Assembly (NCBI RefSeq): GCF_900166985.1
Contig: NZ_FUZK01000001.1
Span: 248,001 to 312,000, forward strand
From: Acholeplasma oculi
Lineage (GTDB): Bacteria; Bacillota_I; Bacilli_A; Acholeplasmatales; Acholeplasmataceae
Reading direction: 5' to 3'
DNA length: 64,000 nucleotides
How positions within the stretch are numbered: position 1 is the stretch's first letter; the number at the start of each line of letters is the position of its first letter. Both the position numbers and the translations under genes were made by a program. Under the pieces are notes generated by a model. The model had not been told where the DNA came from, did no database searches, and was given only the letters and a program-made list of their open reading frames with translations. Below are positions 46,996 to 56,358 of the stretch, piece by piece.

Positions 46996-47490
46996 CTAGT
47001 ATCCAAGATAAATATATATTAATGTTTTTGATTCTTCAAAATAAACCATAATAGTAAGGTTTTCTACATAATATATATATTTTTTATCCCATGAAGGAGC
47101 ATACTTACTGGGTATATCTTTCTGCCATACTAAATGATCCACATCACTTTCTTGATTTTCTGTTAATCTACCTTCAGCAAAGGATAAAACACCACTGAAT
47201 GTTTCCCGATAATGCTTTACTCCTTCTGGACTAGTCCAGTAATGTTGACCACCATAACTATACTCACTTGTGAAAAAATCTTCATCTACTTCTTTAAATG
47301 AAAAAACAGAGTACTGAGCACCATGTCCTTGTGCACCAACTGAAGTGTCTATATAACTATAAAGTATTTCAGCTTCAGCGGGCATTTTTACACCACTAAA
47401 ATAATCTATTCTAGATTTAATTTCATTATGATTTGTACAACCTGACAATAGAATAATGAATAATATCATTATGAAAATTTTCTTATACAT
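46996..47490 (-). CDS. Lipoprotein of unknown function
   Basis: 164 residues. Signal peptide with lipobox LLSGC (Cys at about residue 18). The mature part is Tyr/Trp-rich, with no family recognised. The ATG at 47490 follows GAGGGGGA. Its stop is 60 bases from the L block, as for the other cargo genes of this island. Confidence 0.65.
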   Translation of the reverse strand: MYKKIFIMILFIILLSGCTNHNEIKSRIDYFSGVKMPAEAEILYSYIDTSVGAQGHGAQYSVFSFKEVDEDFFTSEYSYGGQHYWTSPEGVKHYRETFSGVLSFAEGRLTENQESDVDHLVWQKDIPSKYAPSWDKKYIYYVENLTIMVYFEESKTLIYIYLGY

Positions 47491-47522
47491 TAAAATATTC
47501 CCCCTCAGTACAAAATTTGTGC

Positions 47523-47577
47523 TAGGGCGACTATTTTGATACACTATCGTACCCCTTTAAAAAGTTAGTACCCTTAT
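47523..47577 (+). repeat. Degenerate L block (copy 4)
   Basis: GACTATTTTGATACACTATC, then GTACCCC at about 47549 and TTAGTACCC at about 47566. This is a decayed version of the AGCACCC array, downstream of the lipoprotein gene at 47731-48210. No hairpin or R block is left. Confidence 0.5.
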
Positions 47578-47730
47578 GCTATTATTTTTGTATCTCAAAA
47601 TACAATTTTATTATACCTTTACGTTTTAAAATATAAACGACAAAAGAACAACTAAACAAACTTGATAAATTTTGAGTTTCACTATCATATTAAAACGTTT
47701 TTCATTTTTTATTTCCTATCATATTTGATT

Positions 47731-48210
47731 TTATTTATCAATCCATACAAGAATATCGTTTCCACTTGAATACTCAAATGTGATTCCAGCAATAACGATT
47801 TTTCTTATTACACCTACAAATCCAAAATTGTCTTTCATTCTTACAACTACTACACCATTATAAGTTCCATAATAGATTAAAACTTCAACATCATCAATTG
47901 TAACAATATCAAAATCATCTACCTTGGGTTCAACGTAAGTTTTGAAAAATACTTGACGAATTTTGTTTAATGTTTCCACGCTCAATGTCTCTGGTTCTTT
48001 CGGTGTTGGAATAAAAGTCCCTGCAACACCACCAAGAGAACCATGATAATAAGCGATACTCATCAAATCTTGTTCATTTAACAAATTCTTGTTATAAGCT
48101 TCCTGTAGACTTTCAAGTCTTCCCACCTTAACCTCCTCGGACTTATTACACGCTGCTAACGAAAATAGCATTAACATTGCTACCATTAGACCAATTAATT
48201 TTTTGATCAT
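47731..48210 (-). CDS. Lipoprotein of unknown function
   Basis: 159 residues with a signal peptide and lipobox SLAAC (Cys21). The mature part has a helical start and a beta-rich end (VVVVRMKDNFGFVGVIRKIVIAG). No family recognised. AAGGAGGGC precedes the ATG. Between its start and 48492 the DNA is AT-rich without a gene. Confidence 0.62.
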   Translation of the reverse strand: MIKKLIGLMVAMLMLFSLAACNKSEEVKVGRLESLQEAYNKNLLNEQDLMSIAYYHGSLGGVAGTFIPTPKEPETLSVETLNKIRQVFFKTYVEPKVDDFDIVTIDDVEVLIYYGTYNGVVVVRMKDNFGFVGVIRKIVIAGITFEYSSGNDILVWIDK

Positions 48211-48492
48211 TTTGTAAAGCCCTCCTTATTACCTAATTTGTCTATATACTTTTCTCTTTTATCTTGTTCTTACGCCTTAATTTTATAATAGAATATTTTT
48301 TTTCGCAAATATTATCATAAAAATTAAGTAATGACTTAAGCAAATCAATTGACTTGTATCCATTTTTGTGAACTGCTACCATTTTCTTATTCTTCATGTT
48401 CTTTGTAAATATGGAATGTCAATGGTTTTATTGACATTAATTTAATAGAATTTAAGAATTCATTAAATCAAACATATAAGGTGTCATATATC

Positions 48493-48930
48493 CTAGTTAT
48501 GAATGGCACCTTTTTTATTGTAGTAAACCTTAATATTATTCAAGATTTCAAGCTTAGTCAATGCTTTCGTCTTAAAATATTTTTTGAGTAAAACTTCACG
48601 TTTAAAACTTTTAAAAAATGATTCAATTACTGCATTATCATATTGATTTCCTTTATCGCTATAACTATTGATAAAATGATTATTTGTTATCACATGTAAA
48701 TAATCATGTGACATATATTGAGTTCCTTGATAAGTATGGACTATTAATCCTTCCTTTGGATTTTCATATTTAATATCCCTTTCTAGATTTTGAGTAATTA
48801 AAGATGTTCGTATGTGCTTATCTAAACTATATCCAACTATTTTTCTAGTATATAAATCTATAAATATAGATAAATATAAATTACCTTCGGCCAAATAATA
48901 ATTTCAATTTACTTGTATCACGACTATATT
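48493..48930 (-). pseudogene. IS3-family OrfB C-terminal fragment
   Basis: AEGNLYLSIFIDLYTRKIVGY, then GNQYDNAVIESFFKSFKRE show the IS3 catalytic core. The second catalytic Asp has become Tyr (VHTYQGTQY), a TGA interrupts the frame at 48904-48906, and the C-terminus is cut after VYYNKKGAIHN. This is a dead remnant of a third IS3 type, different from the other two. Confidence 0.75.
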
Positions 48931-49271
48931 ACCGTAATGGTTTGCGATTCTTTACGCCCATAGCGGTTTGAAAAATAAAGTGATAGACCACCTTATAATA
49001 AATAGCCTATCACTTACCACTTAATATTTTAAATACCTAAAATAACATGTAAATAACTAAAAATGGACAAATTTAATTGAACAGGAGAATAGGATCATCA
49101 AATGATGGTCTTTTTCTTATTTTTTATACAAAGTTCAAATCCCCTCTCGAGAAAGTATATTTTTACAAATTGAAAATCAACTTTTACTCAACAAAAAAAT
49201 CTCGATTTTAAACCCTAATAACGGCTATATTAAGCCATTAAAAGTAGTTTTTTTGTTTTTTGTAATCATCA
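48931..49271. other. Non-coding stretch with a terminator-like hairpin
   Basis: No gene. GATCATC-AAAT-GATGGTC at about 49095-49112, followed by TTTTTCTT, is a plus-strand terminator without an obvious upstream gene. The rest seems to be decayed mobile DNA. Confidence 0.4.
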
Positions 49272-49330
49272 TGTGTGATGCTACCTATTTTGATACAAAT
49301 TAGCACCCCATGGATTTTTTTAGCACCCTT
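49272..49330 (+). repeat. Boundary element copy 5 (L block only)
   Basis: TGTGTGATGCTACC, then TTTTGATACAAATTAGCACC and AGCACCC at 49302 and 49322 (20-base period). It lies downstream of the gene at 49484-50179. No clear hairpin precedes it, though TTGTATCA recurs at 49356. Confidence 0.7.
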
Positions 49331-49483
49331 TAAGGGATTACTAAATTGTATCATGTCCCCCAGATTCTCATTTATTGTGTCCACTTTATTGACATAGAAC
49401 CAGTCCAGCAATAAATCATTTGTAGAATATCATAAGAAATTAAAGCCCTGTTGAATATTGTAATTTAGTGCAATTTGAAATCT

Positions 49484-50179
49484 TTAGAGCAATTTTAACA
49501 ATTGATTTGTACAATTAGCGTATTTAGAATGAAGACGTGATTTATCTTTATAATAATATAGGCTATTCGTACTTTTTTCATAAACTGTAATTGCATATCC
49601 TTTACCATTTTTTAGATAAGATGTTCTATAGCTAATTAACCAAGATTTAATATATTGTATGCAATTTTTTCTCGATTCATCGTTAAATACCTCCATCATA
49701 AATAGAACTAAATTGTATGTGTCAATTCCTTTCCTTGATGATCCATTAAGAGAATCTATAAGATCCTCATTGATAGTATCCACATTTAATACTTTAATAT
49801 TAAAATAGTCTGTCCATGTGGGATCACCAAAATTATGCTCAACTTTTGCATGAAATGTGGTCTCATCGACTTGTCTATATTTTTGATCTAGTAATATTTT
49901 TTTAATATACTCATAATTCAAGACAGTTTTCATGACGGCAAAATTAATATCCTTTAATCTTTTCATTTCTTTTTCAACTCGAAATTCCTTGCTTAAATTC
50001 CAATATATGATAGTCAAAGCAACAGAAATTACAATGTAAGAACCGAGTGCACTATACATTAAAATTGGTTGGCCGTCATAAAATCTAGTAATATAGGTTA
50101 AAAATACAAAAATTATAGAAATCAATATCAATAGAAAGTATATTGAAAACAGTATATGCTTCTTCAGTTTTGAACTCAC
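49484..50179 (-). CDS. Two-span membrane protein, cassette cargo
   Basis: 231 residues. Membrane spans lie at about 8-28 and 42-62, then a soluble region of 165 residues with no domain I know. The start is GTG at 50179, with GGAGG 7 bases upstream. The gene sits alone between an L block (its 3' side) and an R block (its 5' side), 90-150 bases away on each side, like a cassette. Its two-span-plus-soluble plan resembles the neighbours at 51.1-52.5 kb. Confidence 0.6.
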   Translation of the reverse strand: MSSKLKKHILFSIYFLLILISIIFVFLTYITRFYDGQPILMYSALGSYIVISVALTIIYWNLSKEFRVEKEMKRLKDINFAVMKTVLNYEYIKKILLDQKYRQVDETTFHAKVEHNFGDPTWTDYFNIKVLNVDTINEDLIDSLNGSSRKGIDTYNLVLFMMEVFNDESRKNCIQYIKSWLISYRTSYLKNGKGYAITVYEKSTNSLYYYKDKSRLHSKYANCTNQLLKLL

Positions 50180-50270
50180 TTTTTTACCTCCATTTGCGCT
50201 ATATAATTTTCTTACATTATACCATTCGATTGTTCATTAATCTACAATATATCTTTGAATATTCAGTTCA

Positions 50271-50545
50271 TATCGTGTGAATGGTTGAGTAATCGTGTAA
50301 ATAGTTAGGTAATCGTGTAAATGATTGAATGACATTTTTATACAAGTATATAAAAAGTTGAATTTGTGACTCCTGAATGACTCTAGAGAATTTGAAAATA
50401 TGGATTTTTCCCCTTTCTGCATAAAAAAAAGGCTTGATACTAAGGGCGAATGGTAATTCGCTTTTGTATCAAACCATTTAGTGTTATGTGTGTGATACTA
50501 CCTATTTTGATACAAATTAGCACCCAATTAAGATTTTTAGCACCC
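50271..50545 (+). repeat. Boundary element copy 6 (complete)
   Basis: R block: ATCGTGTGA/ATCGTGTAA units at 50271, 50291 and 50311, exact 20-base period. The hairpin GGCTTGATAC (50431-50440) pairs with GTATCAAACC (50466-50475), with an inner GCGAAT/ATTCGC stem and an A run on its left, so it ends minus-strand transcripts. L block: TACCTATTTTGATACAAA, then AGCACCC at 50519 and 50539. Confidence 0.82.
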
Positions 50546-50595
50546 TACCTAAAACTCTTAAAAAGGGACTGCTAAAAATGGCCGTTGGACTTGAA

Positions 50596-51108
50596 CTATA
50601 CTCTCCACTTAACATTGAAAGTAAGTGATTCATAAAATCCACTGACAGAATCTTGATATTTATGAGTAATTTTCAAATCATTAAATGACCATCGATGAAT
50701 ATAAAAAGGTTTATTAAGCATCGAAAACAACTTAGAGAATAACTTTGGTGATCCAAATCTATCTTGTAAAAAATCTTTTAAAGTATTATTGTTATTTTCA
50801 TCAATGTAGATGACTTTTAAATCTTGTAGTTTTTCAACCTTTGTTTGAGAAACAATTACTTCTAGTTTGTATCCAATTTCATTGAAAGTAACGACATTGA
50901 ATACAATTATATTTTCAGGTAATAGTTTCGCATCAAAGCTATATGTATGTGTCTCATTCTTCGCACAATTTAATAAACTAACTAATTCTTCCTCATTGAG
51001 TTCCCAATTAATGCTTATGTTTGGTTCTTGAAACTCTAAACCAAAGGTATCAATATTTTTTTTCATCTTTATATTTAAACCCTCCAAATATTGCTTTTTA
51101 AAACTCAC
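50596..51108 (-). CDS. Hypothetical soluble protein, cassette cargo
   Basis: Up to 170 residues, no membrane span, no recognised domain. The start is uncertain: a GTG at 51108 is too close to AGGGA, and the ATG at 51066 has GGAGGG 13 bases upstream. It follows 51118-51798 in a three-gene set bounded by an L block downstream and an R block upstream. Confidence 0.5.
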   Translation of the reverse strand: MSFKKQYLEGLNIKMKKNIDTFGLEFQEPNISINWELNEEELVSLLNCAKNETHTYSFDAKLLPENIIVFNVVTFNEIGYKLEVIVSQTKVEKLQDLKVIYIDENNNNTLKDFLQDRFGSPKLFSKLFSMLNKPFYIHRWSFNDLKITHKYQDSVSGFYESLTFNVKWRV

Positions 51109-51117
51109 TCCCTATGA

Positions 51118-51798
51118 TTAACGATTTTTCTTATTATCCGTTTTACTTAAATAATCATCTATTTTCTTCTGATTATTATATTTAAGTAGTAATCGAAGAA
51201 ACTCTTTTTTATCATTTGCAAAAAGCAAAAATGCAGATTGATTATAAATCAGATAAGTGTTATTCGCAAAATACGTTATCAAACTATTATCTAAATCAAG
51301 CACTAAAAGGGCATCACTTATCGGTTCTTCTTTCTTATAAAATAGTAATGAAAAAGAATAAGCACCTGAAAGGGTCTTAGCATAGAAGTATACCAAGCAG
51401 TCTTCAAGGTAAATACTCATGTCATCATAATATAAGGTGTTATCCTTAATAAGCATTTTGTCTTCTAATTTTTCAGTAGCTTTTTTATAATCTATGGTTT
51501 TATACTTCTTGTCAAATTCATTTGATTTATCTTGTAAAAGACGAAGGGACATCTTTTTGGAATGAATTACAAATAAAACTAATAAAGGTATAACACTGAT
51601 TCCCCATACAATTATAGGGATAATTGGAATAATTTCAGACTCTGTAGTGAAGAAAAGTATTATCGCTAAGATTATTACAACTAATGCCCCACCAACCACA
51701 TAAATCATACCAGGTAACAATCGTTTATATAAAAAGTCATATTGATACGATGGCATATTTTCTTTTTCAAATTTAACAATCTCTTTAAACTTCGCCAT
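51118..51798 (-). CDS. Two-span membrane protein, cassette cargo
   Basis: 226 residues. Spans at about 30-52 and 57-78 are followed by a soluble domain (ALLVLDLDNSLITYFANNTYLIY) that is not recognised; PH-like folds often look so, but this is speculation. The ATG at 51798 is preferred, since GAGGAG lies 9 bases upstream. It overlaps the previous gene by 14 bases. Confidence 0.55.
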   Translation of the reverse strand: MAKFKEIVKFEKENMPSYQYDFLYKRLLPGMIYVVGGALVVIILAIILFFTTESEIIPIIPIIVWGISVIPLLVLFVIHSKKMSLRLLQDKSNEFDKKYKTIDYKKATEKLEDKMLIKDNTLYYDDMSIYLEDCLVYFYAKTLSGAYSFSLLFYKKEEPISDALLVLDLDNSLITYFANNTYLIYNQSAFLLFANDKKEFLRLLLKYNNQKKIDDYLSKTDNKKNR

Positions 51799-52456
51799 TA
51801 GCATCAGCTCCTCTGTTCAAAATATATGGTTTCGCTCTTTTTCCTAATGAAATATAAAACTTTTCTGTTTTTATCTCAGTTGTAACGATATCACCTTTCT
51901 TTCCATAAGACAATATGAACTCATCCAATCCAAATTCAAAACAACCGAAGTCCTTAATTGTCGATGTAAAATCATTAACGATTCTTAATTTGTCTTTGTG
52001 AAAAAAAATCAGTACATCCTTTTCAACAAGAAGATGATTTGAAGAATCATAACACTTAGTTACAATATAGTTTTTTGGAATTTTATAGTATTTCAATAGC
52101 TTTATATTAATAACAGCAACAATGTCTCTTGGAATAGTTTCTAATGACTGAGATGGATAATGTTTCTCCAATTTGAGAAATGGAAAAGATAATAACAAAA
52201 TGGGCAAAACTAGACTGACGAAGATAACCAAAATCGTATAAAATGTTTTTCCAATCGCCGGTTCTATTCTTTGATTGAGAACAATCATAATCCCCAATAA
52301 AAAAACAAACAGGATCCAGTATAGGGCTTGAAAAGTTAGGTGAAACCGTCTATTAGCTATATATCTTTGTCTTGATGAATTATCTAGTAGATCAATTCTT
52401 TTCCTAAGTAACTTTTTGTCAATGCACTTTGAAAATGGGTACTTGAATCGCCTCAT
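51785..52456 (-). CDS. Two-span membrane protein, cassette cargo
   Basis: 223 residues with spans at about 42-62 and 72-92, then a soluble region (VLIFFHKDKLRIVNDF). Similar architecture to the next gene, perhaps a paralogous pair. AGGGGAGGA precedes the ATG. First gene of the three-gene unit; the R block starts 109 bases upstream. Confidence 0.58.
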   Translation of the reverse strand: MRRFKYPFSKCIDKKLLRKRIDLLDNSSRQRYIANRRFHLTFQALYWILFVFLLGIMIVLNQRIEPAIGKTFYTILVIFVSLVLPILLLSFPFLKLEKHYPSQSLETIPRDIVAVINIKLLKYYKIPKNYIVTKCYDSSNHLLVEKDVLIFFHKDKLRIVNDFTSTIKDFGCFEFGLDEFILSYGKKGDIVTTEIKTEKFYISLGKRAKPYILNRGADANGEV

Positions 52457-52564
52457 TATAGATCCTCCCCTTGATTATTTTGGTGATGCGTGTAGCAGTT
52501 AAATACTAAACGATCATTACCATAATTATACACTATATAGTCTTAAAAAAGTATACTTGTTGTC

Positions 52565-52836
52565 ATCGTGTAAAAGGTTGAGTTATCGTGTAACTTGTTA
52601 GGTAATCGTGTTACTCGTTAAATAAAAATTTAATGTGTGAATAGATATTTAAATTTTTGACTTATACTTGACTATCTATAATCTGAAAATAGGGAAGTAC
52701 TAGCCTTTCTTGATGAAAAAAGTCTAATACTTATCGTATCAGACCAATGCTTGTCTAATGTGTGATGCTACCTATTTTGATACAAATTAGCACCCCATGA
52801 TTTTTTTTAGCACCCTTAACTGATTTTTAGCACCCC
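52565..52836 (+). repeat. Boundary element copy 7 (complete)
   Basis: R block: ATCGTG at 52565, 52585 and 52605 (20-base period). Hairpin GTCTAATAC (52722-52730) with GTATCAGAC (52736-52744). L block: TACCTATTTTGATACAAA, then AGCACCC at 52789, 52809 and 52829 (20-base period). Confidence 0.82.
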
Positions 52837-52866
52837 TGTAAATATGGCTTAACAAGGCTGTCAATA

Positions 52867-53091
52867 TCAATTATTTGTGTTTTTTATTGACTCAATGATT
52901 AAATCTATAGCAACACTTATGTCTATCATGTGTATCAGATTCTTCTCATATACTCTAAGAGTCATTGTTCTATCTACTATAGTTGCCTATCCAACCTCAA
53001 TCCAATAAAAACAAAACATAAATTCATTAGGTAGATTGTGTTCTTCAGGCATCTCTAATTTAACAAGGATTGGTGAAACAAGTTCCCAATC
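52867..53091 (-). pseudogene. Degraded cargo gene, about 75 codons
   Basis: The minus-strand frame reads DWELVSPILVKLEMPEE, then EVG, one TAG, ATIVDRTMTLRVYEKN and a normal end at a TGA. It has no start. It lies directly upstream (in its own direction) of an L block, where intact cargo genes sit elsewhere. No family recognised. Confidence 0.45.
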
Positions 53092-53200
53092 TTAGGTTAT
53101 AAAGTATTATTTTATTAACAGTTATCTAGAATGATATCAAAAGGACTGTAAATGATTTAAACATCATCTACAGTCCTTTCTATTAATTATAGAGTTATGT

Positions 53201-55543
53201 TTATCCCTTGTACTTTAGCACCCTCATTGCATTTAGAATCGCTATCAACGATACTCCTACATCAGCAATAACTGCTTCCCACATTGTTGCTATACCAAAT
53301 GCACCTAGAATCAAGAAGAAAGCTTTAACCCCTAGTGCAAATATGATATTTTGCCATACGATTTTTCTTGTTCTCTTCGCAACTTTTACTGCAGTTGCAA
53401 TTTTTGATGGCTCATCTGTCATAATAACGACATCAGCTACATCAATTGCTGCATCCGCACCAAGTCCACCCATTGCGATCCCTATATCTGCTCTTGCAAG
53501 TACTGGTGTATCATTTATACCATCTCCAACAAAGAAGAGCTTACCTCGTTTTGATTTATGTTTTAATAGTTCTTCGACTTTATTTAACTTATCTTCTGGT
53601 AGTAATTCAGCATGAACTTCATCTAATCCCAATTCTTTACCAACACTAGTCGCAACAGCCCTTTTATCTCCTGTTAGCATTACGGTTCTCTTAACTCCTA
53701 ATGCTTTCAATAGTTTTATTGCTTCTTTTGAATCCTTTTTAATTTGGTCAGATACAACGATATTACCTGCGTATTTACTATTAATTGCAATGTATAAAAT
53801 AGATCCTAAGGCAGATGATTCTTCAAATGAAATGTTTTCTCTATTCATTAAACGAGCATTACCTACTAATACCTCATCGGTATTAACTTTTGCTTTTATT
53901 CCATGACCAGAAATCTCTTTTACATCTGAAACAATCTTCTGATTAATTCTTTTATTATATTCTTTGACTACTGATAAAGCTATTGGATGATTTGAAAAAC
54001 TTTCAACGTATGCAGTTTTTTCTAACAATTCATCTTTAGAAATATTATTTACTGTATTAACTTGGGTAACTTTAAATGATCCTTCAGTTAGTGTACCTGT
54101 TTTATCAAACACAGCGATTTCTATATCATTTAGTGCTTCTAAATAGTTTCCACCTTTTACTAATATTCCATTCTTAGAGGCTGCCCCAATCCCACCAAAG
54201 AATCCTAGTGGTATCGATACAACCAGCGCACAAGGACATGAAATAACTAAGAATATTAAAGCTCTGTATAACCATTCTTCAAATGTTGCACCTTGAATAA
54301 ATAGAGGAGGTATAACAGCAAGCAACACAGCTGCAATTGTAACAATTGGTGTATAGACTCTAGCAAATTTTGTAATAAATTTTTCAGTTGGAGCCTTTTT
54401 ACTTGTAGCAGTTTCAACTAGCTCTAAAATTTTAGCAACTGTAGATTCACTTGCTAATTTAGTAACTTTAACTGTAAGTAAACCATTAATATTAATACAT
54501 CCTGATAATACTTGTTCTCCTACAGTCACATTCATAGGTACCGATTCACCAGTCAATGCTTTTGTATCCAATGATGAATCACCATCCATTATTATTCCAT
54601 CTAAAGGAACTCTTTCACCTGGTTTAATAACAATAATATCGTCTACATTTACTTCTTCTACTTTAATTTCGAGAACTTCATCACCTTTTTTAACATTAGC
54701 AACATCCGGTCTTATTGACATAAGCTTTTTAATCGATCTTCTCGAACGATTTACTGCTAAATCCTGGAATAATTCTCCTACTTGGTAAAATAACATAACT
54801 GCAACAGCTTCAGGGTATTCTCCAATAGTAAATGCTCCAATAGTCGCAATAGTCATTAAGAAATTTTCATCAAACACTTTTCCCCTTAATATATTTCTAA
54901 AGGCCCTATATACAACTTCACCTCCAATTAATATATAACTTACTATAAACATTGGAAGATAAAAAATAGATTCTTTATTAACAAATAATACACCAATAAA
55001 GATAAGAATACCCACGATGAGTCTTAACATTTCTTTAAGATTTACTCCTTCTCCGTGGTTATGATCATGATCATCATCATGATCTTCTTTACTCATTTCA
55101 TGAATTTTAACGCCTGGTTCAATCTTATCAATTATCTTTTGTGTTTTTTGTAAGACCTCATTTTTATCAGCTAAACTTGATAATGATAATATAAGTTTCC
55201 CTGATAAAAAATCCACTCTCGCTTCTTCTATTCCATCTGTTTTATTCAATTGAGTTTCAATTTTTGCAGCACAATTTGCACAGTCTAAACCATCTATAGC
55301 ATAAATGACATTTGGGGTTAGTTCACATAGTTCGACATCACCTTCTTCATCTTTCACAATTTTTTTAATCGTATCAAATAGTCTTGCAGTATCAGTTGAA
55401 TCCGCAACTTGTACCTTGATTTCTTTTGTAACAAAGTTTAAATAGCCTTCTTCAACCCCGTTTAACTTCTTTATCTTTTGTTCAATCTTATCTGCACAAC
55501 TCGCACAGCTTATTTCTGATAAACTATATTTAATCTCTTTCAT
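53201..55543 (-). CDS. cadA: Cadmium/zinc-exporting P1B-ATPase
   Basis: 780 residues. Two N-terminal HMA domains (SCASCADKI, Cys13/Cys16, and GLDCANCAAKI) and a short His/Asp stretch (DDDHDHNHGEG) precede the membrane core. The metal motif is SCPCALVVS, the phosphorylation site DKTGTLTEG and the hinge GDGINDTPVLA. This is the Zn/Cd/Pb branch. It follows cadC by 14 bases and ends close to the repeat region. The ATG follows TGGAGA. Confidence 0.94.
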   Translation of the reverse strand: MKEIKYSLSEISCASCADKIEQKIKKLNGVEEGYLNFVTKEIKVQVADSTDTARLFDTIKKIVKDEEGDVELCELTPNVIYAIDGLDCANCAAKIETQLNKTDGIEEARVDFLSGKLILSLSSLADKNEVLQKTQKIIDKIEPGVKIHEMSKEDHDDDHDHNHGEGVNLKEMLRLIVGILIFIGVLFVNKESIFYLPMFIVSYILIGGEVVYRAFRNILRGKVFDENFLMTIATIGAFTIGEYPEAVAVMLFYQVGELFQDLAVNRSRRSIKKLMSIRPDVANVKKGDEVLEIKVEEVNVDDIIVIKPGERVPLDGIIMDGDSSLDTKALTGESVPMNVTVGEQVLSGCININGLLTVKVTKLASESTVAKILELVETATSKKAPTEKFITKFARVYTPIVTIAAVLLAVIPPLFIQGATFEEWLYRALIFLVISCPCALVVSIPLGFFGGIGAASKNGILVKGGNYLEALNDIEIAVFDKTGTLTEGSFKVTQVNTVNNISKDELLEKTAYVESFSNHPIALSVVKEYNKRINQKIVSDVKEISGHGIKAKVNTDEVLVGNARLMNRENISFEESSALGSILYIAINSKYAGNIVVSDQIKKDSKEAIKLLKALGVKRTVMLTGDKRAVATSVGKELGLDEVHAELLPEDKLNKVEELLKHKSKRGKLFFVGDGINDTPVLARADIGIAMGGLGADAAIDVADVVIMTDEPSKIATAVKVAKRTRKIVWQNIIFALGVKAFFLILGAFGIATMWEAVIADVGVSLIAILNAMRVLKYKG

Positions 55544-55557
55544 GTTTTTTCTCCATT

Positions 55558-55926
55558 CTATTTATGTTTGATATGATTCATTGCTTGTGTAATTAACACA
55601 TGGACATGTTCATCTTCAAGGGAGTAGAATACAATCTTTCCTTCTCTTCTGCTCTTTACTAGTTCAGCCTGCTTTAAGACTCTCAGCTGATGGGAAATTG
55701 CTGATTGTGTCATGTTAAGTAATACAGCAATATCACAAACACACATTTCAGCTTCATTTAAAGCCCATAATATCCTGATTCGTGTTGAATCTCCAAATAC
55801 TTTAAATAATTCTGCTAGATCATAAAGGCTTTCTTCTTGAGCCATTTTATCTCTAGCTTGATTTACAATATCCTCATGAATTACATTGCAGTCACATCTT
55901 TCAATTGAATTAAATTTTTTAGTCAT
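55558..55926 (-). CDS. cadC: CadC/CmtR-type ArsR metal repressor
   Basis: 122 residues. The winged helix has MCVCDIA (Cys62, Cys64) at the metal-sensing helix and QSAISHQLRVLK as recognition helix; N-terminal Cys11 and Cys13 (RCDCN) complete the CadC thiolate site. The C-terminal DEHVHVLITQAMNHIKH is the second (zinc) site. It represses cadCA until Cd, Pb or Zn binds. Confidence 0.92.
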   Translation of the reverse strand: MTKKFNSIERCDCNVIHEDIVNQARDKMAQEESLYDLAELFKVFGDSTRIRILWALNEAEMCVCDIAVLLNMTQSAISHQLRVLKQAELVKSRREGKIVFYSLEDEHVHVLITQAMNHIKHK

Positions 55927-55955
55927 ATTATCACCTCTTTTTAAATCATTTCATC

Positions 55956-56020
55956 TGAATACTTGAACAAGCATTCATACGTTGTATATTTATTATATTA
56001 TTGTTTTTCTCTTGTGTCAA
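55956..56020 (-). promoter_or_regulatory. cadCA promoter and CadC operator
   Basis: Minus-strand -35 TTGACA (56015-56020), a 17-base spacer and -10 TATAAT (55992-55997). Downstream lies a palindrome, TGAATACTTG (55956-55965), AA, CAAGCATTCA (55968-55977), with a single mismatch, the known CadC/SmtB operator type. Very strong match. Confidence 0.8.
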
Positions 56021-56059
56021 TAGTTATATGATCATTTATTCAAGTGTTTTTTACATTAT

Positions 56060-56277
56060 TTAAAATATCTCAAAAACATCTACTAAGACATTAGTACCAT
56101 CCTTTCTCGGTATCCTGTCCCATACATATCCTTTAAACAAATCCTTAAAAATAAAGACTTCACCTTCGTACAAGTTTTCGGTTTCTTTAATAGCTTCATC
56201 TAACAGCTTATTACATCACTCATGTGTCAACTCCTTATCAATAACCTTAAAAACAACATTTTTGATAATATCACATG
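56060..56277 (-). pseudogene. DUF1413-like small gene, interrupted by TGA
   Basis: The frame reads NVVFKVIDKELTHE, TGA (56216-56218), CNKLLDEAIKETENLYEGEV and FKDLFKGYVWDRIPRKDG, then TAA. The KDLFKGY-W-RIPR stretch resembles DUF1413 proteins found on mobile elements. No start codon is evident. Confidence 0.42.
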
Positions 56278-56358
56278 TATAAATCATGTACAAGTCAATG
56301 CAAAAACCGCCAATCAAGAGAACCTAACTCTTAATTGACGGTTTATATTAGTATTAAA

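Noticed and set aside
53208-53615. 135-residue plus-strand ORF opposite cadA
   Set aside because: Antisense shadow of the conserved ATPase C-terminus.
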